This document shows, one piece after another, positions 16,363-22,254 of a DNA stretch of 22,254 nt. How positions within the stretch are numbered: position 1 is the first letter of the stretch; the number at the start of each line of letters is the position of its first letter. Where the stretch lies: IMG/VR virus record IMGVR_UViG_3300020470_002195, positions 1 through 22,254 of that record; one strand, 5' to 3'. Source of the DNA: a virus. The notes under the pieces were generated by a model. That model was not told the origin of the DNA, did no database searches, and saw only the letters and a list, made by a program, of their open reading frames with translations. A program made the translations under genes and the position numbers.

Positions 16363-17970
16363 TTATTCTTCATTTAAAGCTTTTAATGCTGGAGCAGCTT
16401 TGTTTAACATTTCAGCTTGGTTCATTTCTGTAGCTTGTTGTTGTACTTGAGCTTGTGAAGCTTTTCTTTGATACCTTATATTTCTAACTTCATCTTCACC
16501 TTTAGTTACTTCAGCTGGTATTCCTAATACTCTAATTAAATGTTTAGCTATTCCATCGATATCTAAGAAATCAACAATACCTGGATCGACTTGTGCTAAT
16601 GGTTGCATTAATTCAAATAACTGCATTGTTGACTGCATATCGCCTTGTTTCTGAGCTTTCGCTAATGGTGATACATATTCAATATCCACTTCACCTTGAG
16701 CCTGAGCTAACATAGGTGGAGGTGGTGGGAATTTTTGTTTTCTCATTAATATCATAAATACTCTATTTATAACGGGCTGTAATAACTCGGCTTGTAATCT
16801 ACCAAGTACTGGGCCTAGTAATTGCATTTTTTCATTTGTTCGAGCCTGAACCTCGGTCGCAGTCATTTGAGGCCCGCCCACGCCAAGTTGTAATTGATCC
16901 ACATAAAAAGACGCTCGAATTGCTTGTCTACGCTGCTCTTCCATCTGGAGACCGAGTGGGTTATTTGCCGCAATCTGAAGCGGCTCTAGTCTATCCCGTG
17001 TTCCTGATCTATAAAAGTTTAGACCTCCAGGAACGGTTCTGATTGGTAATACAAAACCATCATCGGGTATCATTAAAGGTGGATCGATCTGCTTTTGAGC
17101 AGCTCTAATAGTAACCTCAGACATTTTATTTAACATCTTAATATCAGGTAAAGCAGTCATAGCTGGGCTACGACCATAACCTTTTTCGTTAGATGCTTTT
17201 AAATATCTTGGGCACATATACGGAAATTCATCGAACCCGCTTTCACCTACAATCTCCACAGCTTCTGGATCAATATAAATTGATGCAAAAGGTTTTTGGT
17301 CTGCTGTCGGTTTTGTTATGTCTCTTTTATCTCTAGGCATAACTACATGAAGCAGCTCCATGTCATCAAATGGGTCTTTATCAAAAGCATCTTTAATAGA
17401 TGGTTTAGCACCAAATCTATCTAAAGCAGCTCTTGTTGATATTTTAAATTTTCTAAATACAGTGTCTACTCTTCCAGTACTATCTTCAGAAACAAAACAC
17501 TCTGAAATATGTCTTGTAGAAAAGCGAACATCAAACTCGTCATCTTGCTCTACTAGCATGATGCCTGTACCAAAAACAATTAGATCATGATAAAGCTCAT
17601 GTATTTGTTCTTGGAAATTACTTCTATGAAATGTGTGATACATTATTTTCTTGGTTTCATCTAACCAAGATTTAGCTTCATCACTAGCATCAAGTTGTGG
17701 AGCAGTATATTTAAGACTGAACCAAGGTGTAGAAGCATTAGTTAACATCCCATGTAATGATGCAGATAATAATTCCGCTGCGTGTACTGCTGTGGCATCA
17801 TATAAGTTTACTGTTCTCTTATTACCAGGAGATGATACTCTAACTATCTCACTTTTTCTTGGAGCAACATAATCACCAAGCTCTTGCCAATGGTGTTCCC
17901 AAGTTGATCTTTGTTGTTTTAAAGTATCAAATCTTTTTACTAGCTTCGCAGCTTTCTCACTTACAGCCAT
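16363..17970 (-). CDS. Portal (head-to-tail connector) protein, T7 gp8-like, 535 aa
   Basis: Forms the dodecameric ring at one capsid vertex through which DNA enters and leaves, and is the docking site for terminase and the gp11 adaptor. The N-terminus has RFDTLKQQRSTWEHHWQELG and DYVAPRKSEI, then LYDATAVHAAELLSASLHGM and LTNASTPWFSL, all standard for the T7-type head-tail connector family. Later come YGRSPAMTALPDIKMLNKM, MTATEVQARTNEKMQLLGP, a five-proline run near residue 416 (KFPPPPPM) and IEYVSPLAKAQK. The length (535) equals that of T7 gp8 (536). The start ATG follows AAAGG and lies three bases after the stop of the 570-aa gene. The C-terminal tail is Gln/Ala-rich and probably helical. 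Confidence 0.95.
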   Translation of the reverse strand: MAVSEKAAKLVKRFDTLKQQRSTWEHHWQELGDYVAPRKSEIVRVSSPGNKRTVNLYDATAVHAAELLSASLHGMLTNASTPWFSLKYTAPQLDASDEAKSWLDETKKIMYHTFHRSNFQEQIHELYHDLIVFGTGIMLVEQDDEFDVRFSTRHISECFVSEDSTGRVDTVFRKFKISTRAALDRFGAKPSIKDAFDKDPFDDMELLHVVMPRDKRDITKPTADQKPFASIYIDPEAVEIVGESGFDEFPYMCPRYLKASNEKGYGRSPAMTALPDIKMLNKMSEVTIRAAQKQIDPPLMIPDDGFVLPIRTVPGGLNFYRSGTRDRLEPLQIAANNPLGLQMEEQRRQAIRASFYVDQLQLGVGGPQMTATEVQARTNEKMQLLGPVLGRLQAELLQPVINRVFMILMRKQKFPPPPPMLAQAQGEVDIEYVSPLAKAQKQGDMQSTMQLFELMQPLAQVDPGIVDFLDIDGIAKHLIRVLGIPAEVTKGEDEVRNIRYQRKASQAQVQQQATEMNQAEMLNKAAPALKALNEE

Positions 17971-17973
17971 TGT

Positions 17974-19686
17974 TTAACCTTTCGCAAATTTAGTTGCTAC
18001 TAATGATGGTTTATTAATTGTTGGTGCAGATAAAAGACCCATACCAGCAAAAGGTGCACTAGCATAATTTCTTGCAGCCATACCCATTCTGTTAAATCTA
18101 GTATCTCTTGCATCCGCATCTTCATCACCTATGTGGACAACATTTTTTGGTAAAACAAAACCTTTAGGGCCTTTACTTTCTTTGTCTTTCTTTTCTTTCG
18201 CTTTTTTTATGTCATCTAAAGTTTTTGTCCAAGTCTGGTTTTTCTGAAAATCCCAATCAAGCCATTCTTGTAATTCTTGAAAAGTAAATCCATATGTTTC
18301 CATAAATCCTTGTATGCTTTCACCGCCAGTTGTTAGATTTTGTCTAAACCTTAATTTGTCATCCGCATTAGATAAATTCTTTAATATGAATATTGTTTTA
18401 GCGTTATCATCCATATTCAGAAACTCTTCATTACTTATTAAAGTCTCTAATATGTTGGCTGGTAAATCTCTACCAAAAAGACTAGCATAAGCACTTTGAG
18501 CCCATCCGCTTAGATCATCATCACTATTACTTTTTTTAGTTGTTGATCCGTCAGTCCAGCCTTCTGTAAAGTTATCCATAGACCATTGTAATTGATTACC
18601 AGCTGCATCTGATTTCTGTAAAATTTTACCATCTTTAGTTAAAGCAATTATAATTTCAGTGTCCGCTATAGTAATACTTGTTGTATAAACATCCTTACCG
18701 TTTAAAGTCATTTTAGTAAAATTAGGATCAGCATCTACTGTATCAGGATTAAAACCACCATATGTTATTCCACCACTGTCATTAGAAAGAATAGAAGTAA
18801 ATTCTCCATATTCAGATTTCCATCCAGCTTCTTGCCAATTAAAGTCTTCGTCACTAGAAGAGCTCCCCCCACCCTTAACAATGCTTTCCCATTTCAAGCC
18901 TTCGTCACCGCCTGTATATTTGAAATAGACTTTTCCATCTTTAGTAATAGTTTCAAAATATTCATCTCTGAATTTAGTAGCTAATTTATTGATAGGGGAG
19001 TTTTCAGCAGTGATAGCTGTTTGAGATAAATATCGTAAAGTATCTGAAGGTGTATAACCAGCGTCTTTAAATGTAACTAATAAATCTTGAATAGTAACAT
19101 CATCAGGCAGATATGTGTCTCCTGTTGCAGATTGATCTAATAATGTTTGGATATAACCAGTAAATGTTTGGATTGTTTCATCGTCTTGAAAAATATCTGA
19201 TGTTGATCCCCATTGGTTTCCAGTATCATCATATTCATCAAACCAAACTGTGTCTTCTCCATCATCTCCACTATCTGCTCCATCATCTCCGTCATCTCCA
19301 TCATCTCCGTCATCATCTGTTTTTAGCAAGCCAGCAGATGTTCCTCCAGTCCAGTTCCCGTCAGCATCGAAGAAAGCAGAAAGATCAGGTATGAAATTAC
19401 TACCGCCAGTGCTAAATGGATTGAAGTTATAAGATAGAGTTGAATAATCGAAATCGGATGTTGCACCAGTAGTTTCTGACCCACCACTTGTTAAAGCAGT
19501 ATTTCCGCTAGTTTGTGAATTTATAAAATTTTCATTATTGAGTGTGAAATCTGATGCGTTATTAGTTGTAATTAATGTTGTATCTAATCCTGTAGTTTTA
19601 AATTGATTAGCTCCAGTAGGTACTGTTGTGGCATAATCTGAGTAATCTAAATCCTCAAAATTAAAGTTTAAAAAGCTTGTAGACAT
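17974..19686 (-). CDS. Hypothetical phage protein with Asp/Gly repeat, 570 aa
   Basis: Unknown function. The first 120 residues are low-complexity, rich in Thr/Asn/Ser/Phe. Residues about 123-143 are a run of D-D-G units encoded by near-perfect 9-bp repeats. Then a mixed region with Trp/Gly (residues 150-400) includes several DGK and GG turns. Near residues 395-425 the sequence AQSAYASLFGRDLPANILE followed by ISNEEFLN is reminiscent of DUF4214-type units (Y-x-x-L-F-G-R-D ... S-x-E-F), though one copy is weak evidence. A Lys-rich helix (KKAKEKKDKESKGP) comes before a C-terminal tail ending GMGLLSAPTINKPSLVATKF. The start ATG overlaps the stop of the 150-aa gene by one base, with AAGGA eight bases upstream. 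Position between terminase and portal suggests a virion or packaging accessory protein. Confidence 0.72.
   Translation of the reverse strand: MSTSFLNFNFEDLDYSDYATTVPTGANQFKTTGLDTTLITTNNASDFTLNNENFINSQTSGNTALTSGGSETTGATSDFDYSTLSYNFNPFSTGGSNFIPDLSAFFDADGNWTGGTSAGLLKTDDDGDDGDDGDDGADSGDDGEDTVWFDEYDDTGNQWGSTSDIFQDDETIQTFTGYIQTLLDQSATGDTYLPDDVTIQDLLVTFKDAGYTPSDTLRYLSQTAITAENSPINKLATKFRDEYFETITKDGKVYFKYTGGDEGLKWESIVKGGGSSSSDEDFNWQEAGWKSEYGEFTSILSNDSGGITYGGFNPDTVDADPNFTKMTLNGKDVYTTSITIADTEIIIALTKDGKILQKSDAAGNQLQWSMDNFTEGWTDGSTTKKSNSDDDLSGWAQSAYASLFGRDLPANILETLISNEEFLNMDDNAKTIFILKNLSNADDKLRFRQNLTTGGESIQGFMETYGFTFQELQEWLDWDFQKNQTWTKTLDDIKKAKEKKDKESKGPKGFVLPKNVVHIGDEDADARDTRFNRMGMAARNYASAPFAGMGLLSAPTINKPSLVATKFAKG
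19281..19317 (-). repeat. Tandem 9-bp repeat encoding Asp-Asp-Gly
   Basis: About four units of GATGA[TC]GGA on the minus strand, within the 570-aa gene. A further partial unit lies nearby at about 19257-19270, and further copies lie in the surrounding Asp-rich segment. The units differ only at third positions, which is consistent with expansion by slippage and later drift. Acidic Asp/Gly runs often bind Ca2+ or stay disordered; neither can be shown here. Confidence 0.7.
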
Positions 19687-20138
19687 TATTCTGTTCCTTC
19701 ATTTTGTAATTCTAATTCAGCTGCTTGAGCTTGCTCTTGGTTAACAGCTACAGGATAAGTTAACGGAGCTGGTGATAATAATCCTAACGGCCCTGTTACG
19801 ATCGTCTTTCTTCTTCCCATCATACGACCTAATTTTCTTCTAGCTTCGATAACGAGACTTAGGTTTGAATAGACAACACCAGAAGGCTGTACAAAAGGAT
19901 CACCTCTTTCATCCTGGGGATTATCATCCGTATTTATAATAGGAGTATCAACAGGCTCTTCTTTTACGATCTGATCAGGGGTTCTAGTTCCACCACCTAA
20001 ACTTGCAAGTGATACTAATTTAACAGTACCATCTGCTTGTGGCTGGAATATCATTCCTTCAGGAGCTCTTTCTCCTGTTTCGGGATGATAATATAACCTC
20101 TGCGTTACAGTATTTATCATGTCTTGTGAAAACGGCAT
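19686..20138 (-). CDS. Hypothetical protein, 150 aa, with Arg-rich TGPLGL motif
   Basis: Unknown function. Residues 15-45 contain an RLYYHPETGERAPEGMIF turn-rich segment; the middle is Pro/Asp-rich and likely disordered (DTPIINTDDNPQDERGDP). The C-terminal third has a basic helix (ARRKLGRMMGRRKT) running into IVTGPLGLLSPAPL. Short podovirus proteins near terminase and portal genes often carry a similar Arg-rich stretch followed by T-[IL]-[LV]-T-G-x-x-G, which is why this looks like a member of that loose group; it is memory-based. The ATG follows AAAGGA. It begins 12 bases after the large terminase stop and its stop overlaps the next start by one base. Confidence 0.68.
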   Translation of the reverse strand: MPFSQDMINTVTQRLYYHPETGERAPEGMIFQPQADGTVKLVSLASLGGGTRTPDQIVKEEPVDTPIINTDDNPQDERGDPFVQPSGVVYSNLSLVIEARRKLGRMMGRRKTIVTGPLGLLSPAPLTYPVAVNQEQAQAAELELQNEGTE

Positions 20139-20150
20139 TGTATTTCCTTT

Positions 20151-21428
20151 TTAATATCCTAACGGGTCATATTCACTATCTGCGAATTTTTGTGGTGCTT
20201 GGTTGTTGTGTCGGACTTCTTTAATACCGACTGCCAAATATCGAAAAGCGTCAGCAGCATGAGAAGACCAATCATGCACAGGCGAAGGCCTAAAGCTTCG
20301 TTTTTTCTCATCATATGCTCTATGATATTGCCTTAGAGCTTCCAAGCCTTCTTTACAGCTTGCACTGTCGAAGTAACACCGCTGTAATATGATTTGAGCA
20401 GCGTGAATACCATCTTCAAGTGGAAGCTTAGGAACGACCATAAAGTTGAGACCAAGATCGTAAGCAGTCTCCCTACGAGACTTCCCTGTGCCCAGCTCTC
20501 TAACTTCAATATCGTGGGGTGCATAGTGTCGATCATAAATGTAATCGAGACTTGCCAAATATTTAATATAATGTGGTAAACCTTCGTTGCGGTTTTCGTA
20601 ATAGTCGATAACATGAATTGCCCTTCCTATTTCTTGTGTGAACCAAATTGCCGTACTGTCACCTACTCCTAAATCCCAATAGGTGTTTACTCTATGAGCT
20701 GGATCATACGGCACTTTTGTGATCCGCTCTTCTTCTAATGCTTTATGCATTTCTTTACCGTAGATGCTTCCAGGTACATTCGCTACCCATGAACATTCAA
20801 ACTCCTGAAGATATTGATCCTCAGACATCATGACCTTCGCAGCGTCTAATTCCTCATCATCTAAAATTCCTGTCTCAGACGCTTTATACAAAATTGTATA
20901 CCAGTCATCTGCTCCCATTGCCTTCTCATAATAATCATAAAATATATTATGCCCTCTAGGAGTTCCTATAAATATGCACCACCCTTTTCTATCTGAAAGA
21001 GCTGGTCTTAATATTTCAGCAAATATATTTTCAGGCATATCTGCGACCTCATCCATAATACATCCATCAAGATATATCCCCCGTAAGCTATCTGGGTTTT
21101 CAGCACCTAGTAGAGATATTCTTGCTCCGTTAGGTAGATCGCATCGTAATTCTGTTTCGTGATACCGTACTCCAGGTATCTGTTCTGTAAACTGTTTTAT
21201 ATAATCCCAAGCAACAGCTTTTGCCTGTCTGTAGGTTGGAGCGAGATAAGCAAAGCGTGGGTTGACTTTGTCGCAAAGAATTGCCGCTCTAAGGACATGG
21301 TTGATTGCCATGACTGTTTTTCCAAATCTTCTATGACAAACAACGACCCCCCATCTGTATTTTTCCAATGCATCATGTAGCTCCGCTTGAAGTGGTCTTG
21401 GTTTATAAGGTATGACAATCTCAGTCAC
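20151..21428 (-). CDS. terL: Terminase large subunit, 425 aa
   Basis: ATP-driven motor and nuclease that packages DNA through the portal. The ATPase domain shows a Walker A motif CHRRFGKT (residues 31-38), APTYRQAKAVAWD, a Walker B segment GCIMDEVADM (about 118-128) and the coupling motif GTPRGH (about 152-157). The nuclease domain shows YWDLGVGDSTAIW (about 247-259), APHDIEVRE and HDWSSHAADAFRY (about 385-397), with acidic residues placed as in RNase H-like terminase nucleases. The 425-aa length is within the usual range, though short. It begins with GTG at 21428, with AGAGGAGA ending eight bases before it; no ATG is better placed. It is separated from the small subunit by a 268-base structured gap. 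Confidence 0.96.
   Translation of the reverse strand: MTEIVIPYKPRPLQAELHDALEKYRWGVVVCHRRFGKTVMAINHVLRAAILCDKVNPRFAYLAPTYRQAKAVAWDYIKQFTEQIPGVRYHETELRCDLPNGARISLLGAENPDSLRGIYLDGCIMDEVADMPENIFAEILRPALSDRKGWCIFIGTPRGHNIFYDYYEKAMGADDWYTILYKASETGILDDEELDAAKVMMSEDQYLQEFECSWVANVPGSIYGKEMHKALEEERITKVPYDPAHRVNTYWDLGVGDSTAIWFTQEIGRAIHVIDYYENRNEGLPHYIKYLASLDYIYDRHYAPHDIEVRELGTGKSRRETAYDLGLNFMVVPKLPLEDGIHAAQIILQRCYFDSASCKEGLEALRQYHRAYDEKKRSFRPSPVHDWSSHAADAFRYLAVGIKEVRHNNQAPQKFADSEYDPLGY
21035..21428 (-). other. ATPase half of the large terminase (Walker A to Walker B)
   Basis: Sub-region of the large terminase gene covering the nucleotide-binding core; Walker A uses the R-[RF]-x-GK[ST] variant with arginines before GKT, typical of phage terminases rather than of general helicases. 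Confidence 0.6.
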
Positions 21429-21436
21429 AATCAGTA

Positions 21437-21442
21437 TCTCCT
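21437..21442 (-). promoter_or_regulatory. Ribosome binding site deciding the GTG start of terL
   Basis: AGGAGA on the minus strand, eight bases before the GTG at 21428. It extends to AGAGGAGATA and is one of the best sites in the window, supporting GTG initiation. Confidence 0.75.
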
Positions 21443-21483
21443 CTATGGAATAATATCGTATAATACCCGCAGACTTTTTTCTT

Positions 21484-21532
21484 GGGGGGTAGGGCCTTGG
21501 CTGACGCAGAATAGTACCCCCCGTTTTCTGCG
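21484..21532. repeat. Two interleaved perfect inverted repeats (pseudoknot topology)
   Basis: Arms of 8 bp (21484-21491 with 21515-21522) and 7 bp (21505-21511 with 21526-21532) alternate as A-B-A'-B'. In RNA of either strand this is the order of an H-type pseudoknot. On the minus strand the connecting loops are 3, 3 and 13 bases. Both arms pair perfectly. Confidence 0.75.
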
Positions 21533-21546
21533 ATTAATTCACCGCA

Positions 21547-21563
21547 ACGGGTACATTACCCGT
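21547..21563. repeat. Perfect 7-bp inverted repeat
   Basis: ACGGGTA and TACCCGT around a three-base centre. As RNA it is a tight hairpin; as DNA it is a possible protein-binding palindrome. It lies 14 bases from the interleaved repeats. Confidence 0.65.
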
Positions 21564-21627
21564 AAACTATGGGAGTTATCTGCTGATTTCTAGCGATCAG
21601 AGAGTAAATAGAGAATAAACCTGGATG

Positions 21628-21650
21628 ATATGGGTATTAATTACACATAT
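21628..21650. repeat. Imperfect 23-bp palindrome
   Basis: ATATG, one mismatch, GTA, a TTAAT centre, then TAC, the mismatch partner, CATAT. AT-rich palindromes of this size can be regulator sites, but no regulator is visible in the window. Confidence 0.4.
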
Positions 21651-21696
21651 TGCCCTCGTGCGTGCGAGTGCTGACACAAACAGAACACAACACGCT

Positions 21697-22152
21697 TTAA
21701 TTATCCTTATTCACTAACTGTACTATTTCAGCTGGCTTGATATCTTCCTTATCCATTTGCTCAGTATTCTGCCATTTAATAGTTATGACACCTTGATCCT
21801 TCTCGACATTAGCTTTGTTTGTTAGACCTTTTGGTTGCATCTGTCTTGCTCTCTTATCGAGCCAATATGATGCCTTATCTCGTCTTAAAACCTCACTATG
21901 CTTCTCTTTAGCTTCTAAAGGAAATGGTTCATTCCATATGTCACCAATCATGTCCATTAAAACTTCAGCTTGTGCAGCTCTAGCTCTAGCATATCTTTCA
22001 TATGCTTCATCAGTATCTTGACAATGTCTTAATACTGTTCGCCATGATGGTAAGTGTTTGTCCTTACATATTGATGTTAAGCTTTCACCTGACATCAATC
22101 TATCTAAGACTTCAGTAAATTGTTTTTCAGTTAATCGTTTCTTTCTAGGCAT
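21697..22152 (-). CDS. terS: Terminase small subunit, 151 aa
   Basis: DNA-recognition subunit that binds the packaging site and activates the large terminase. Residues 8-45 form a helix-turn-helix (KQFTEVLDRLMSGESL, TSICKDKHLPSWRTVLRHC), followed by the helix YERYARARAAQAEVLMDMIG, a combination typical of the Sf6 gp1-type small terminases. The 151-aa length is close to that of Sf6 gp1 (140). The C-terminus is charged and presumably contacts the large subunit or portal. The ATG follows AGAGG. As first gene of the visible late operon it is followed, after a structured gap, by the large subunit. Confidence 0.92.
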   Translation of the reverse strand: MPRKKRLTEKQFTEVLDRLMSGESLTSICKDKHLPSWRTVLRHCQDTDEAYERYARARAAQAEVLMDMIGDIWNEPFPLEAKEKHSEVLRRDKASYWLDKRARQMQPKGLTNKANVEKDQGVITIKWQNTEQMDKEDIKPAEIVQLVNKDN

Positions 22153-22254
22153 TATTACCTCTAAGTTTTATGTTAATATTTACTGATCAGTTGCTAGGAC
22201 AGCAATAGAGTTTAATCTATGTTGTTGATAGTTAATTAGTAAGGGAGGAAACTG
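22153..22254. other. Non-coding leader ahead of terS, at the window edge
   Basis: No supported gene. On the minus strand the AGAGG of terS lies at its left end. A small hairpin (TTGCT/AGCAA, 22191-22205) and the palindrome CTGATCAG (22183-22190) lie next to each other. At the extreme right the plus strand reads AAGGGAGGAA (22241-22250), a Shine-Dalgarno-like sequence that could serve a rightward gene just outside. The minus strand has stops in all three frames here, so no upstream leftward gene reaches terS without a gap. Confidence 0.45.

Larger units (their letters stand above)
21429..21696. other. Structured non-coding gap between terminase genes
   Basis: No supported gene on either strand. 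The gap contains several inverted repeats: GGGGGGTA (21484-21491) with TACCCCCC (21515-21522); CGCAGAA (21505-21511) with TTCTGCG (21526-21532), interleaved with the first; ACGGGTA/TACCCGT around CAT (21547-21563); an imperfect ATATG...CATAT palindrome (21628-21650); and CTCG...CGAG (21655-21668). The segment 21481-21540 is about 55% GC, far above its surroundings. Possible roles are a packaging or terminus site, a regulatory RNA, or a promoter/processing region. Confidence 0.7.

Noticed and set aside
19281-19317. CRISPR-like or regulatory repeat array
   Set aside because: The units are 9 bp, in frame, and encode Asp-Asp-Gly; no spacers.
20333-20614. Minus-strand 93-codon frame inside terL
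   Set aside because: Out of frame with the well-supported terminase nuclease domain and without recognisable content; a shadow. The same applies to 21197-21418.
21440-21465. Host-type promoter from two TATTAT boxes ahead of terL
   Set aside because: No acceptable -35 element at 16-18 bases; in AT-rich DNA such boxes are common.
21473-21482. A-AAA-AAG-type slippery heptamer near the pseudoknot candidate
   Set aside because: On the minus strand it lies downstream, not upstream, of the pseudoknot and no reading frame crosses it, so programmed -1 frameshifting is not supported.
21484-21530. Rightward intrinsic terminator formed by GGGGGGTA/TACCCCCC
   Set aside because: The loop is 23 bases and only a short interrupted T run follows on the plus strand; no plus-strand gene precedes it.
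1-22254. tRNA, rRNA, CRISPR array, insertion sequence, integrase or attachment site
   Set aside because: Searched by eye on both strands; no cloverleaf, transposase, integrase or repeat-spacer pattern was seen. A covariance-model search would be needed to exclude a degenerate tRNA.

Overview
The window holds the packaging and virion-structure half of a tailed bacteriophage of podovirus (T7-like) build. Every supported gene lies on the minus strand, so transcription runs from the right edge to the left. The DNA is clearly AT-rich, roughly one third GC by eye. The gene set is a portal of the T7 head-tail connector type, two tail tubular proteins, a set of internal virion (ejection) proteins, and a tail fibre with a T7-type N-terminal domain. 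Low GC together with this gene order resembles marine podoviruses such as those of SAR11-type hosts. That comparison is inference; nothing in the window fixes the host. No RNA polymerase, replication, integrase, holin or lysin gene is visible, so those modules must lie outside.

Right to left the layout is as follows. (1) Packaging: small terminase (21697-22152), a structured non-coding gap of 268 bp, then large terminase (20151-21428). (2) Two poorly known genes (19686-20138 and 17974-19686). (3) Head: portal (16363-17970), a possible 39-aa micro-gene, a Bbp19-like small protein, scaffold (15133-15987), a leader with hairpins, major capsid protein (14170-15021) and a probable decoration protein (13730-14158). 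(4) A strong hairpin at 13683-13719 separates head genes from tail genes. (5) Tail: tail tubular A (13056-13652) and the large tail tubular B or nozzle (10094-13054). (6) Ejection proteins: a gp13/GNAT-like protein, a gp14-like protein, and proteins of 677, 986 and 1097 aa. Two tiny overlapping genes and an intrinsic terminator sit between the last two. (7) The N-terminal part of the tail fibre, cut by the left edge.

The genes are packed for coupled translation: several junctions are TAATG, TGATG or ATGA overlaps. The large terminase and the major capsid protein both start with GTG behind a good Shine-Dalgarno sequence. The proteins should work in order: terminase packages DNA through the portal into a shell built by scaffold and capsid protein; the shell is decorated and then closed by the tubular proteins and fibre; the internal proteins are carried inside and ejected at infection.

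The least ordinary features are the interleaved inverted repeats (pseudoknot topology) between the terminase genes, two tandem micro-genes that look like diverged copies of each other, the terminator placed just ahead of the last ejection protein, repeated beta-type modules in the nozzle, and an Asp/Gly-repeat protein between terminase and portal. No self-evident new defence or enzymatic system was found.
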